A DNA stretch of 64,000 nt from JAJYKC01 sp963823105 (GCA_963823105.1 CAWGKC010000004.1:248001-312000), one strand, 5' to 3'. Shown: positions 29,824 to 39,421, numbered from the stretch's first letter. The notes: generated by a model not told the origin, from the sequence alone. Numbers and translations are program-made.

Positions 29824-30402
29824 CTAATTTCGCGGCCGGCCCGTAAACGGCGCCAGCATCGCGGTCTTGCGCGCATACGCATCGTAGGCGTCTCCGCCGA
29901 GTTCGATCCGCAAGAATCGCTCCTCCCGCCGCGCTCGTGTAAAGAACGCGAAGCTCAAAATAACCGCCCCGGAAAGCGCGAAAGAAGTTCCTTTCTCGAT
30001 CGCGGTCGTAAACGCGGCGACGATCAGGCCAAAATAAATCGGATGGCGCACGAGGCGGTATGGGCCTGTCTCGACGACCCGGTGCCCGGCCTTCTTTGTC
30101 AGCCAGTCCGACCATAGGCGCCCCAGGTGAATGCGCGCCCACCATACGAACGAAAATCCGGCGGCTGTCAGCGCCACCAGTATCCAGTTCAGTGCCCCGT
30201 TCAGGCGCCAAAGCTGCGCATCGAAGCGCCAGCCCGGCAATGGCGCAAGCACGAGCGACGCGCCGGCCCAAAAGAGAATGCGGAAGCCAATTTCGCCAAC
30301 GATGCTTCCCCTTTTTTCGGTGCGGTTGGACCAAAACGCCGCAACGCCCCACGACACCACCCAAGCGACCCAAAGCGCGGCCATCGCCAACTCCGGCGTC
30401 AT
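29824..30402 (-). CDS. Isoprenylcysteine-methyltransferase-like membrane protein
   Basis: 192 residues from the ATG at 30402; the frame can be extended to 30447. Four to five membrane helices surround the ICMT/NnrU signature GRLWSDWLTKKAGHRVVETG followed by PYRLVRHPIYFGLI, and RARREERFLRIELGGDAYDAY at the end, as in phospholipid methyltransferase and ICMT families that methylate with S-adenosylmethionine in the membrane. The substrate is unknown. It is divergent from the toroid protein and shares a short promoter region with it. Confidence 0.8.
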   Translation of the reverse strand: MTPELAMAALWVAWVVSWGVAAFWSNRTEKRGSIVGEIGFRILFWAGASLVLAPLPGWRFDAQLWRLNGALNWILVALTAAGFSFVWWARIHLGRLWSDWLTKKAGHRVVETGPYRLVRHPIYFGLIVAAFTTAIEKGTSFALSGAVILSFAFFTRARREERFLRIELGGDAYDAYARKTAMLAPFTGRPRN

Positions 30403-30446
30403 ATTCGTCCTGCGTCCACAGCCTATCAAAAAAACGCCCGCGGCCA

Positions 30447-30460
30447 CTTGCGATAATCGA
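30447..30460 (+). promoter_or_regulatory. Extended -10 promoter motif (CTTGCGATAATCGA)
   Basis: GATAAT (30452-30457) carries the extended TG-n element and ends 6 bases before the ATG at 30464. The same 14 bases occur on the minus strand at 29734-29721, also 6 bases from the end of GATAAT to an ATG (29717). Confidence 0.55.
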
Positions 30461-30463
30461 CCA

Positions 30464-31420
30464 ATGCGTCTCCAGGACTATGCGCCCCGCCCCGCGCACC
30501 TCAAATGGCTCCTCGATTCCGACCCCGCCATCCGTTGGCAGGTCATGCGGGACCTCACCGGCGAAACCCCCGTCGCGATTGCAGCCGAGCGGTCTCGCGT
30601 CGCAACCGAGGGCTGGGGACCCCAACTCCTCGATCGACAAAATCCGGACGGCAGTTGGGGCGAAGGGCCGCACTGGGACCTTACTACCCTGAACAGTCTC
30701 ATCGCCTTGAAGGATCTCGGCCTCGACCCCACCAGCAGGCAGGCTCGCAAAATGATCGGCCGCGTCGACAAGCGGCTCGCGTTTAAGTGGCTCGACAACA
30801 GGCCCTACCTTCATGGCGAAACGGAACCCTGCATCAACGGCAGAATCCTCGCCATCGGTGCGTATTTCAAGGAGCCGAACGACGCACTGGCCAAACAACT
30901 GCTGAGCGAGCAGCTTGAAGATGGCGGCTGGAACTGCGAAGCGCCGCCGTTCTCGCCGCCGAAGCGCCCTCCAAGCCGGCGCTCTTCGTTCCACACCACC
31001 ATTTGCGTACTCGAAGGACTGCTCGATTACGAACGCGCGGGTCGCAAATCCGCGGCCGTCGCCAAGGCTCGCAAGCGGGCCGAAAACTATCTGCTCGAGC
31101 GCCACATGTTCCGCTCGCTCCGAACCGGCGAAATCATCGACAAACGCTGGCTCCGCTTCTCGTTCCCGCCGTTTTGGCACTACGACGTCTTGCGCGGACT
31201 CGATTATCTGCGGAACGCGGGAATCAAACCCGACACCCGCGTCGAGGACGCCATCCAAGTCGTAATGGACCGCCGCCACCAGAACGGACGCTGGCCGCTC
31301 AACCTCATTCATCCCGAACATATTCCATTGGAGATGGAGACCGGCGTCGCCAGGGCAAGCCGCTGGAACACGCTGCGCGCTCTCCGAGTCCTGCGTTGGT
31401 ACGGCAACTCGGCGTGGTAG
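30464..31420 (+). CDS. Prenyltransferase/squalene-cyclase-fold protein (alpha-alpha toroid)
   Basis: 318 residues. Repeated toroid signatures are visible: LLDRQNPDGSWGEGPHWDLT, LNSLIALKDLGLDPTSRQAR, EQLEDGGWNCE and VVMDRRHQNGRWPLNL, spaced about 50-60 residues apart as QW-like repeats. The DxDD catalytic motif of squalene-hopene cyclases is absent and there is no signal peptide, so it is a cyclase-like fold without evidence of terpene cyclisation. The function is unknown. A leaderless extended -10 start sets the ATG at 30464. It is the last native-looking gene before the low-GC island. Confidence 0.78.
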   Translation: MRLQDYAPRPAHLKWLLDSDPAIRWQVMRDLTGETPVAIAAERSRVATEGWGPQLLDRQNPDGSWGEGPHWDLTTLNSLIALKDLGLDPTSRQARKMIGRVDKRLAFKWLDNRPYLHGETEPCINGRILAIGAYFKEPNDALAKQLLSEQLEDGGWNCEAPPFSPPKRPPSRRSSFHTTICVLEGLLDYERAGRKSAAVAKARKRAENYLLERHMFRSLRTGEIIDKRWLRFSFPPFWHYDVLRGLDYLRNAGIKPDTRVEDAIQVVMDRRHQNGRWPLNLIHPEHIPLEMETGVARASRWNTLRALRVLRWYGNSAW

Positions 31421-31884
31421 TTGCGGCTTGGACCTGCGCGCCACTGCTTGGGTCGGAAAGTTGCCGCGAATTTGCCACTGGAAGCTCGGGTTTAGCGCCA
31501 ATGCCGTTCACTTAACACATTGAACGGGCCGACGGCTCTTTCCGAAGTAGCGCGTGACCCGACCGAAACTTCCCAGATCCGGACTTCCTGGAGCGCCGGC
31601 GGATTCACTTCAGCGCAATGCACGCTTCCCCTAAAGGCGCCGATCAGTCGCCACAGCACTATTACGCCCGGCCGGAGATCCTCAGGACGGTGACTCGCCT
31701 GCAAGAGGCTCGCGAGGACTCAGCGGCGGAGCAATTCCAATAGAGGCCCGCGAGAAACGCGTCCGGCCACCAAGAGACACAGAAGCATTGGAAGACCGGA
31801 ACTCCTTCACCCGCCGGGGCGCGGATCAGGCACGCCTCGGGGGCGTCCGGCTGCTGATAGGTTGTATCATGATCGGTAACTATA
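31421..31884 (+). other. 464-base gap upstream of the SIR2 gene
   Basis: No convincing coding region on either strand. It holds the 12-base word GGGTTTAGCGCC at 31488-31499, repeated beyond the SIR2 gene at 34958-34969. A TATCAT (31865-31870) could be a -10 box for the SIR2 gene, 14 bases before its ATG. Confidence 0.4.
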
Positions 31885-34648
31885 ATGAACTTCCCGTCCG
31901 AACTCTTGGCCAGTATCAACACAGGACGTTGTTTCGCGATGATCGGCTCGGGCCCTTCCGCGGAACTCGGCTACCCCTCATGGCAAAAGCTCGCCGAAGC
32001 AGTCCTTGCGTTCCTACAGGAGCAAGGAACACCCATCGATCAAGCGGCCTACGAGGCCTGCTTGAATAAGAAACAATACCCGGAACTTCTTGCACAGGCG
32101 GAATTCGACGCTGGAGGCCGGCGCAAGCTCGTCGACATTTTGAAAGCCCTCCTTGTTCCGAAATACAGTCGGCCCGGTGCTATCTACGATATTCTGACAC
32201 GCTGGCCCTTCGCCTGCTACCTAACAACAAACTACGATAACGAGATCGACGCGCACCTTCAACGCGCCGGAACACATTTCCAAACTCTGCTCAATACCGC
32301 TGACGATCTTCGTAAGATCAGGGCTGACGCAAATCACCTAATTATCAAATTGCACGCCGATCTCCAACATCCCAATGACGCAGTCATCACTTCCGCGGAT
32401 TACAAAAAGTTTTTCACCGACGCAACTGGCGATTACTTTCGCACCAAACTCCGCAGCATGCTCAAGATGTTCGACACCGTCATAATTGGCCACAGCCTCT
32501 CTGATCCGGATATCAATTTCGTACTTCAACAGGCGCAGCAAACCGCGAATCCGGGACGCCCTATCTACTTGATCGCGACTGGCCTTAATTCGATCCAGGT
32601 GCGGGAGTACTACCAGAACTACAACATTATTGCCATACCTTACGATAATCCGGATGGCACACATGATCGCCTGCGCCGATTGCTAGCAACAGCGGGTAAG
32701 TTTGTCCGATCCCAAAACGGGCAAGCGAGCTTCTCCTTCCATATCGACCCAAGAGAGGCCGAAGCCGCGACGTCGATTTTCATTTTCCGCCGCCTCAAGG
32801 CATTGAGCGCCGCCAGCAACAACTCAAGCACTGAATACCTCGGTCCAGTGATCATAAACACACTGCTCGAACATCACGAAATCCAGAGCATCGGCAGCCT
32901 GACCGCGATTAAGCCCTTCTCATCCATCGCGGACGTATCCGGCAAGGAACTCTTGACGAAGTCACTCGACGATACTTTGGGCGACCTGACGGCCGGCGGA
33001 TTACTAGAGAAAGACTGGCCTCTCAAGCTTACCGCCAAGGGACAAGAACAAGCTCTGCAAGTTCGCGGCACCAGGGAGCTTGAACGTCAGCAGGCATACG
33101 GGCAGTTCTCAATCACTCTTAAGCACCGATTTACGAATATTCAACCTGACGTCGATGTACTGGCAACAGAGCTTTTGGAACAGTGCATATTGGAGGCCTT
33201 CAGACAACATGGGCTCTCGATGGCAAATGCCATCTTCGGTGACCAAAACGCCGGACCCGAAGATCTTCGTCTCTATTCGCCACAATTTCTAAAGCCGCGT
33301 CCCAGCTTGCCTTCCCCGACGCTGCGGGAGCGTTCATCGAAGCGGCCCACGAATTCCTGTTGTCTCCCACGACCCCGCAAAGAAGCTATTTGGCGTCTGT
33401 CGCACAGGGCTTTTTTCTCTATCACATGCTCGGGTTCGATGCGACGTGCTGCCGCCTGCGAGAGGACTTATTCAGGAGCACAATCTGGTTCTGCGATTCT
33501 AGCATCTTGATCCCACTTCTAGCCAAGCGCTCGCAGAATCATCAGTACGCGCTAGATTTATTTCGCAAACTTTGGTCTCGGGGTGCTAAAGTCTACGTAA
33601 CGAGAAGGATGGGTCGAGAATCTGGGGGCACCTCGATTTCGCAATCAAGTTCATCAGAGAGAACGGCTCGATCACGCCCGCGTTCCTGGCACTGTCTCTC
33701 GGAAAGCCCGGGTACAAGTCGAACCTATTCATTGACGGCTTCATTAGGGCGGCAGCTGACGGAGAAATAGCGACCTTCAGTGAGTACGTTCGAACAATCG
33801 TAGCCACTCCTAGCGAAAGCGGAGTGCTGGACCGCCTATGCCAGGAAGGCGTGCTAATCACGGATATTACCCTGGCTCGTGGGTACCGACCAGAGGACAT
33901 GGATGAGGTCAGGCGCACGGAGGATCTCATCAGGGAAGACCGATCTGCACATTCGCTTTATCGCTCTGACGACCAAGTATCAGCGGAAGCGGAAGTCTTA
34001 AACATTATAAGGCAGCACCGGAGGGACTCGAATTCCGCGGTACCAAACAACCGCGCCTACTTCATATCCCAAAGCAACGTCCTGAATCGGGTAGCCCAGG
34101 ACGAGCACGTAACAACGTGGACGCCCGAGGCCGTCTACCAGTACCTTATTGCCCTTCCGAACGAAGTAGCCGACCCGGCCCTCTTGCAGGAATGCATGCT
34201 CAGCGAATACTATGATGCCGGCGTGTCGATTATCGACAAGGATCGATATCTTAAATTCTTCGGCCCAACAATCAATTCTTCTCGGCTCCGGTACGACGAG
34301 CAAAAAGAGGCCTACCTTAAAGAGGTAGAAAAAAATGCAGGGCGACAGGGCAGAGAGACCTTGGACAAGGCCTTCGCTGACACTCCCGATCTCGAGAAGC
34401 CCCTGTTTGTCCATCGGATGAACTTTCGAAGCGTGGAGGCCGCTCAGGCTGCCGCGAGGGAATCGCACAAGCGCGCGCAGAACGCTGAGCGTCGGGTAAA
34501 ACAGCTTGAGGAAGAACGCGCGAAGAAATGGCGCGGTACCGAAAAGCGGAGGGAGCTACAACTACAGGCCGAAGAGCGAAATCGCCTGGATCCAAAGCAC
34601 CTCCGAAAGCGGGCGAAACAGCAGAAGCGGCGCTCCAAACGAAAATGA
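31885..34648 (+). pseudogene. Large SIR2-domain protein with winged-helix-like and PIN-like segments, two frameshifts as read
   Basis: Corrected length about 921 residues. Residues 1-275 are SIR2: FAMIGSGPSAELGYPSW (19-33), TTNYDNEID (114-122, catalytic Asn), KLHAD with His157, and GHSLSDPDI (202-210). Residues 320-400 look like a winged helix (ELLTKSLDDTLGDLTAGGLL, KLTAKGQEQAL). A segment from about 33480 to 34080 is PIN-like: IWFCDSSILIPLLAK, DDQVSAEAEVLNIIRQ and AYFISQSNVLNR. The last 70 residues are a very basic coiled coil. Two -1 shifts, between about 33240 and 33275 and near 33601, join three open frames into one protein. GC is clearly lower than the neighbours. SIR2 domains of this type act as NAD-consuming anti-phage effectors; this is inferred, with no partner gene next to it. 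Confidence 0.7.
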
Positions 34649-34941
34649 TGAACCCAAGCGCGGCCCTCGAGTAGGCGCGCCGTGGTCGGGTGGGCATGCC
34701 GTCAGTATTGTCGGTATTCTGATCGCAGCCGCCCTGCCCGTGATACCAGAAACGGCATTCGGGCAAGCGTCGGGGCTCGCTCCGAGTGGATCGTCGGCCA
34801 CTCGGAAGCAGCTCGTTCGGCGCGACGCGGACCCGTCAAGAAAAGGGTGAGACATCTGGATTCCTGGCGAGAAAACAGTCTATCCCACCACCGGCCCAGG
34901 GCCAGAAGCCAGAAAGGGCGATTCGGGGAGCGCTCCCATGC
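34649..34941 (+). other. Gap after the SIR2 gene, no clear gene
   Basis: I see no supported coding region, RNA or hairpin here. Composition returns towards the GC-rich average in places, suggesting a junction between island and host DNA. Confidence 0.3.
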
Positions 34942-35259
34942 TTAAGGGAACAGCATTGGGTTTAGCGCCCTTTCCGAATTCCAGGCGACCTCGCTACCGT
35001 TCTGGCGACACTCGGCGCCTTTCTCGGCGGCATACCTTCGAAGCGTTTCAACGTCCGTGTACCTCATAGCCTCCCGGCTGTCGTGCGGGTCGAGCTTAGC
35101 CACCAGACCAGTCGGCTTGAATTTATCCGGCGGCGGCTCTTGCCCAAGCTGAATGGGAAAGACCGCGATTCTGGCCGCCCGATCTTCATACCAATTCATC
35201 GGATCTAAAAAAATCCGTCGGCGTGCTTTCCCAGGGTCGATATACCGAGACCACCGCAC
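34942..35259 (-). CDS. Hypothetical 105-residue protein in the island
   Basis: GTG start with no strong ribosome-binding site. Charged, soluble-looking product with FLDPMNWYEDRAARIAVFPI, SREAMRYTDVETLRRYAAEK and GAECRQNGSEVAW. AMRYTDVETLRRYA faintly recalls the end of tyrosine recombinases (MRYTHV), but the catalytic Arg and His boxes are not identifiable, so this is not claimed. It is the only plausible small gene between the SIR2 gene and hpnE. Confidence 0.35.
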   Translation of the reverse strand: MRWSRYIDPGKARRRIFLDPMNWYEDRAARIAVFPIQLGQEPPPDKFKPTGLVAKLDPHDSREAMRYTDVETLRRYAAEKGAECRQNGSEVAWNSERALNPMLFP

Positions 35260-35918
35260 AATCGGAGAATATCGATCCCGTCTGCTCCGCTTCGAATCCG
35301 AGTCACCCCCCCATGGTGACGCAATCCGTGACGCAAGCGTGACGGAGGGGACGGAAGTCTAGCTAAACAGGACGCGCCATTCCCTCCGCCATTACCCCTC
35401 CGAAAACGCGGTCACAACGCCCGAAAATATTCCTATCTAACTCTCTCTAAATCACTTACACCCGATTCTTCGTATACCTCCCCTCTTCTTTCCCACCCCC
35501 CGCGCTATTGTGTAACCAAGAGCGAGACGACTGATCATCTTCGTCCTCGTCGCTAAGCGGTCTCCATTCTAGACAAGGGAAATCGCGAATGCAAAAAGGT
35601 GGGCGCTGGCCGCTCGCGTTTGACGCGGCCCCTATCCCGTTTAAGGGTGACCTGAGCGGGTTTTTGATCTTCGTAAAAACGCAACGTTGCACTAAATTTT
35701 TGGGAAACAAAGGAAAGAGGGGAACTAATCCGGAAAGGAACGGCAAACCGGAAGAAAGTTATGGACCTGGTGCGGACGATCGAAACATGTTACAAGGCCA
35801 ATTACTCAAGTGACTCGTTCTACAAAGTTCCCGCGTACCGGCGCTAGCAGGATATTCCGCCTCAGCGCCCCGAGCAAGGTGCGCGGCGCAGATTGTGAGC
35901 CTGGGATTTATCTTGATC
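35260..35918 (+). other. 659-base gap, low GC, with hairpin and iterated motif
   Basis: No supported gene on either strand. Bases 35302-35320 form a perfect hairpin (GTCACC, 7-base loop, GGTGAC), overlapping three direct repeats of GTGACGC/G at 35317, 35328 and 35339 with an 11-base period. The stretch 35420-35510 is rich in C and T. The rest is featureless and may be decayed island DNA. Confidence 0.4.
35302..35346. repeat. Hairpin and three 11-base-period repeats of GTGACGC
   Basis: GTGACGCAATC, then CGTGACGCAAG, then CGTGACGGAGG: the GTGACG core recurs every 11 bases, one DNA turn, next to a GTCACC/GGTGAC hairpin. This spacing suits a cooperative DNA-binding protein; no candidate regulator is adjacent. 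Confidence 0.4.
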
Positions 35919-37244
35919 TCAAGCGATATCCGGCAGCAGGAACCGGCCCGGTCTCCCCGCCGCCGCGCACACCGCCTCCGCCGCCAGATACCCGCTTCGC
36001 ACCGCGCCTTCCATCGTCGCCGGCCAGCCCGATTTCGTCCAATCTCCGGCCAAGAATAAATTGGGAACCTCCGTCCGGCTCACCGGCCGCCGCGCCTCCA
36101 ATCCCGGCGCCGCCGAAAACGTCGCCCGTATTTCTTTCACCACGTGTACCTTCTCAAGCTTCGCTCTCCCCGCCTCGGGAAAGTACTCCGTCAACTCGCG
36201 CACCGCCAGCGCAACCACATCGCCCTTACTCATCTCCACCAATCCGCGCGACGCGCTCACCACCAACTGCACATAGCTCCCGCCGCCTTTGTTGTACATC
36301 CATTGGATCGTTCGGTCCAGCAGCGTCGCGTGCGGAAGCGACGTCACCGGCCGGTCGAACCACAAATGAATCCCCGTGATCGGCGAGTGGCTGAAACCGG
36401 CGAGATCGAGCGGCAACTGCGGCATAACTCCCGCCACGCGTTCGAACGGTAGACACGATACGACGTAATCGGCCCGGCGTTCTTCTCCATTCACCACGAC
36501 GCCCCGCACTCGCCCATCATCAAACTCCACGCGCTCCACTGGCGCACGCATGTGCAGCCGCACATTTCCGTGCCGCTCCCAAACCCGCGAACCGTAAAGC
36601 TCACCCAGCGGCACTGCCGGCACTCCCATCTCATACGAATGCGAGTCGGCCAGAAAACCCAGCCAGAAAACCTGGAACCCATGCAGCGCCGCCATACGGT
36701 CCAGGTCTTCGTTGATGGCGCTCACCAGCACCTGATTCCAGAATCGCGCGATCGCCCTCGGCGTCTGCCGCTTCTCCCGCAGCCAATCCATCATCGTGAT
36801 GCGGTCCAGGTCGCCTCGCCGCGTCCGCTCGCGCCGCAGCGCCAGCAGCGCCCGGCCGATCCCCACGCGGTCGGCCAAGCTCAGGCACCGCATTTTCAAG
36901 AAACTTTCGGTGAAATGCAGTGGCGCCGGCAGCGCACCCGCGCGAAGCGTCGAGGTCCGCCCGCCCGGCTCCATGAAGAAAAACTCGCGATAGAACTCGA
37001 TGCGGTCCTCCACGCCCATGCGCCGGTAAAAATCCATCAGGTTCACGCAGCATCGAAGCAGCACATGTTGGCAATTGTCGATCGTCTCCGCTTCGCCGTC
37101 TTCGCCCGGCAGCGCGTACGAAGTCGCGCGTCCGCCCAGAAACGCCCGGCTCTCGAAAAGGTCCACCTCGAACCCGGCTTCCCCTAACGCCGCGGAAGCA
37201 GACAGCCCAGCCAACCCGCCGCCAATGACGATCGCCGACGGCAT
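35919..37244 (-). CDS. hpnE: Hydroxysqualene dehydroxylase (squalene-associated FAD-dependent desaturase)
   Basis: 441 residues from the ATG at 37244, where the FAD loop begins (SAIVIGGGLAGLSASAALGE). Further marks of the HpnE/phytoene-desaturase group are ESRAFLGGRATSY, IDNCQHVLLRCCVNLMDFYR, NQVLVSAINEDLDRMAA and the C-terminal FAD contact NLFLAGDWTKSGWPATMEGA. HpnE reduces hydroxysqualene to squalene on the way to hopanoids, usually next to hpnC and hpnD, which are not in this window. It follows trpE(G) by 5 bases, so it is probably co-transcribed with it. Confidence 0.88.
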   Translation of the reverse strand: MPSAIVIGGGLAGLSASAALGEAGFEVDLFESRAFLGGRATSYALPGEDGEAETIDNCQHVLLRCCVNLMDFYRRMGVEDRIEFYREFFFMEPGGRTSTLRAGALPAPLHFTESFLKMRCLSLADRVGIGRALLALRRERTRRGDLDRITMMDWLREKRQTPRAIARFWNQVLVSAINEDLDRMAALHGFQVFWLGFLADSHSYEMGVPAVPLGELYGSRVWERHGNVRLHMRAPVERVEFDDGRVRGVVVNGEERRADYVVSCLPFERVAGVMPQLPLDLAGFSHSPITGIHLWFDRPVTSLPHATLLDRTIQWMYNKGGGSYVQLVVSASRGLVEMSKGDVVALAVRELTEYFPEAGRAKLEKVHVVKEIRATFSAAPGLEARRPVSRTEVPNLFLAGDWTKSGWPATMEGAVRSGYLAAEAVCAAAGRPGRFLLPDIA

Positions 37245-37249
37245 CCCGC

Positions 37250-39409
37250 TCAGCGTCCGGCCAGTGCCGAAGCGCGCGCGACCACGTTCTCGATCAACCG
37301 CAGGCCGCACTCTCCGTCGAGCGTCAGAATCGATTCCGGATGAAACTGCACCGCTTCAATCGGCAACTCCCGATGCCGCACGCCCATGATGACGCCGTCC
37401 TCGGTCTCCGCCGTCACTTCCAGACACGCCGGCAACGTCTCGCGCCGCGCAAAAAGCGAATGATATCGGCCCACGCGGAACCGCTCCGGCAATCCCTCGA
37501 ACACCCCCAGCCCGCGGTTCGTCACCACCGACGCCTTGCCGTGCATCGGATAATCCAGCACGCCCAACTCGCCGCCGAACGCCTCCACCACGCCCTGCAA
37601 ACCCAGGCACACGCCGAAGACCGGAATCCCTTCGCGCGCCGCGAACTTCACCAGATCGGGCACTCCGAAATCCGCCGGCCGCCCCGGCCCCGGCGAAATC
37701 AAAATCAGATCCGGCGCGATTTCGCGAATCGTTTCCGATGGAATCCCCGCGCGGTACGTCGCCACTTCCGCCCCCGCCTGCCGCGCGTAGTTGGCCAGCG
37801 TGTGGATGAAGCAATCGTCGTTATCCACCAACAGCAGTTTCACCTGCCGGCCCGCGCGCGCCGGCGCCTCTGTCGCCTCGGCCGTCTGCGCCGGATGCAA
37901 GCTGCGGAAGAACCCCGTCGCCTTCATTCGCGTCTCTTGCTCTTCCAGTTCCGGCACGGAATCGTACAGCAGCGTCGCACCCGTCGAATAGCGCGCCACG
38001 CCGTTGCGCAAATGCACCGTGCGAATCAAAATGCCGGTGTTGATGTCGCCGCTCAACGACAACGCGCCCACCGCGCCGCCATACCACCCTCGCGCGTCCT
38101 TCTCCAGATTCTCGATCGCCTGCGCCGCCGCTTTCTTCGGCGCGCCGATCACCGTCACCGCCCACATGTGCGTCAGGAACGCGTCGAGCGAATCGAACCC
38201 CGCCGCCAGCGTCCCCTCCACGTGATCCACCGTATGAAACACCCCGGCGTAGGATTCGATCAACCTGCGCCCGATCACCTTCACCGACTCCGGCACGCAC
38301 ACGCGCGATTTGTCGTTGCGGTCCACGTCGCTGCACATCGTCAACTCGCTCTCGTCCTTCGCCGAATCGAGCAGTTCGCGGATGCTGTCGGCGTCGCGCA
38401 ATGGATCGCCCGTGCGCCGCGCCGTCCCCGCGATTGGACACGTCTCCACCCGGCTGCCTTCCACCCGTACAAACATTTCCGGTGAAGCGCCGATCAATTG
38501 CTCCTCTCCAAATTGCAGGAAAAATTCGTACGGGCTCGGGCTCGCCTTTTGAATCCGCTTGAACAACTCGGACGGACTCCCCGAATAGTTCGCGCTGAAG
38601 GTCTGCCGCAGCACGGCCTCATAATAATCGCCCAGCCGCATGTGCTCGCGAACCGTCTCCACCTTGGCCATGTATTCGGCCGGCTCGTGGTCGCTGACGA
38701 TCGGCGTCGCCTCGCGCTTGCGGGGGCGGGGAATCGCCGCGCCATCGCGCTTCAACCCAACCGTGGTCTCGCCCGCTCCTTCGAAATCGTACTGGAACCG
38801 CTCGATCCGCTCCTTCTTGCGATCCATGTAATAAATCTCGTCGCAGAAAAACAGATGCAGATCTTTTTGCCCATCCCGAGGCAGTTTCAACTCCACCGGA
38901 TCGAACTGAAATAGTAAGTCGTAGCCGAACGCCCCGATCAACGCCATCCGCGAATCGCTCTCGTGTCGAAATTCTTCCACCATCGTCCGCAAGATCGAAA
39001 ACGCCGACGGCTGCTTGCTCCGCTCCTCCTCGGCGAAAAACTTTGGCAGCGGCTTCAACGTCCCCGCAAGCGCCGTCCCCTCGAACCCGAACGCCTCCCA
39101 ATGCGGATGCTTCTCAAGCACCGTCGCCAACATCCGGTTCAACGCCTCGCCGCGCCCATTCAGCGCTCGGAATTCAAGCCTTCGCCCTTGCGCGACGATC
39201 TCCAGCGGCGGACACACCGAGGCGATGTCCCACCGCGAATACCGCTCCGGATACTCGTATCCCGAGGATAAATACGCGCCGCGCCGCGTGTCCAGCTTGC
39301 GCAGCAGAGGCTGAAGCCCGCGCTCGAAGGGAATCTGCGAGATCTTCCGGATGACGCGGATGCCGTGCGGCGTCGTATGTTCGAATGCGGCGTGGCGAAG
39401 GTCGGCCAT
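37250..39409 (-). CDS. Fused anthranilate synthase, TrpE(G) type
   Basis: 719 residues. Residues 1 to about 515 are a chorismate-binding TrpE domain (IGAFGYDLLFQF, GDYYEAVLRQTFSANYSG, GASPEMFVRVEG, CPIAGTARRTGDPL, DVDRNDKSRVC, YSTGATLLYDSVPE). Residues about 527-719 are a glutamine amidotransferase with LLLVDNDDCFIHTLANYARQ, LISPGPGRP, the catalytic Cys in GVCLGLQG and His/Glu in VQFHPES. The fusion makes anthranilate from chorismate and glutamine and belongs to the single-chain group known from Rhizobium and Azospirillum. No other trp gene is nearby; pairing with hpnE is unusual. Confidence 0.9.
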   Translation of the reverse strand: MADLRHAAFEHTTPHGIRVIRKISQIPFERGLQPLLRKLDTRRGAYLSSGYEYPERYSRWDIASVCPPLEIVAQGRRLEFRALNGRGEALNRMLATVLEKHPHWEAFGFEGTALAGTLKPLPKFFAEEERSKQPSAFSILRTMVEEFRHESDSRMALIGAFGYDLLFQFDPVELKLPRDGQKDLHLFFCDEIYYMDRKKERIERFQYDFEGAGETTVGLKRDGAAIPRPRKREATPIVSDHEPAEYMAKVETVREHMRLGDYYEAVLRQTFSANYSGSPSELFKRIQKASPSPYEFFLQFGEEQLIGASPEMFVRVEGSRVETCPIAGTARRTGDPLRDADSIRELLDSAKDESELTMCSDVDRNDKSRVCVPESVKVIGRRLIESYAGVFHTVDHVEGTLAAGFDSLDAFLTHMWAVTVIGAPKKAAAQAIENLEKDARGWYGGAVGALSLSGDINTGILIRTVHLRNGVARYSTGATLLYDSVPELEEQETRMKATGFFRSLHPAQTAEATEAPARAGRQVKLLLVDNDDCFIHTLANYARQAGAEVATYRAGIPSETIREIAPDLILISPGPGRPADFGVPDLVKFAAREGIPVFGVCLGLQGVVEAFGGELGVLDYPMHGKASVVTNRGLGVFEGLPERFRVGRYHSLFARRETLPACLEVTAETEDGVIMGVRHRELPIEAVQFHPESILTLDGECGLRLIENVVARASALAGR

Positions 39410-39421
39410 GGTCCAGCCGGC

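Noticed and set aside
29717..31501. 594-codon minus-strand frame opposite the toroid gene and overlapping the methyltransferase
   Set aside because: No motifs, covers two supported genes, and its ends do not fit any ribosome-binding site.
31492..31922. Minus-strand frames upstream of the SIR2 gene as a partner gene or antitoxin
   Set aside because: The products are rich in Cys, Trp, Arg and Ser without a fold pattern, have no ribosome-binding site, and one runs across the SIR2 start.
34942..35259. Reading this ORF as a phage-type integrase
   Set aside because: Only AMRYTDV vaguely recalls the recombinase end; catalytic Arg, His and Tyr boxes cannot be placed.
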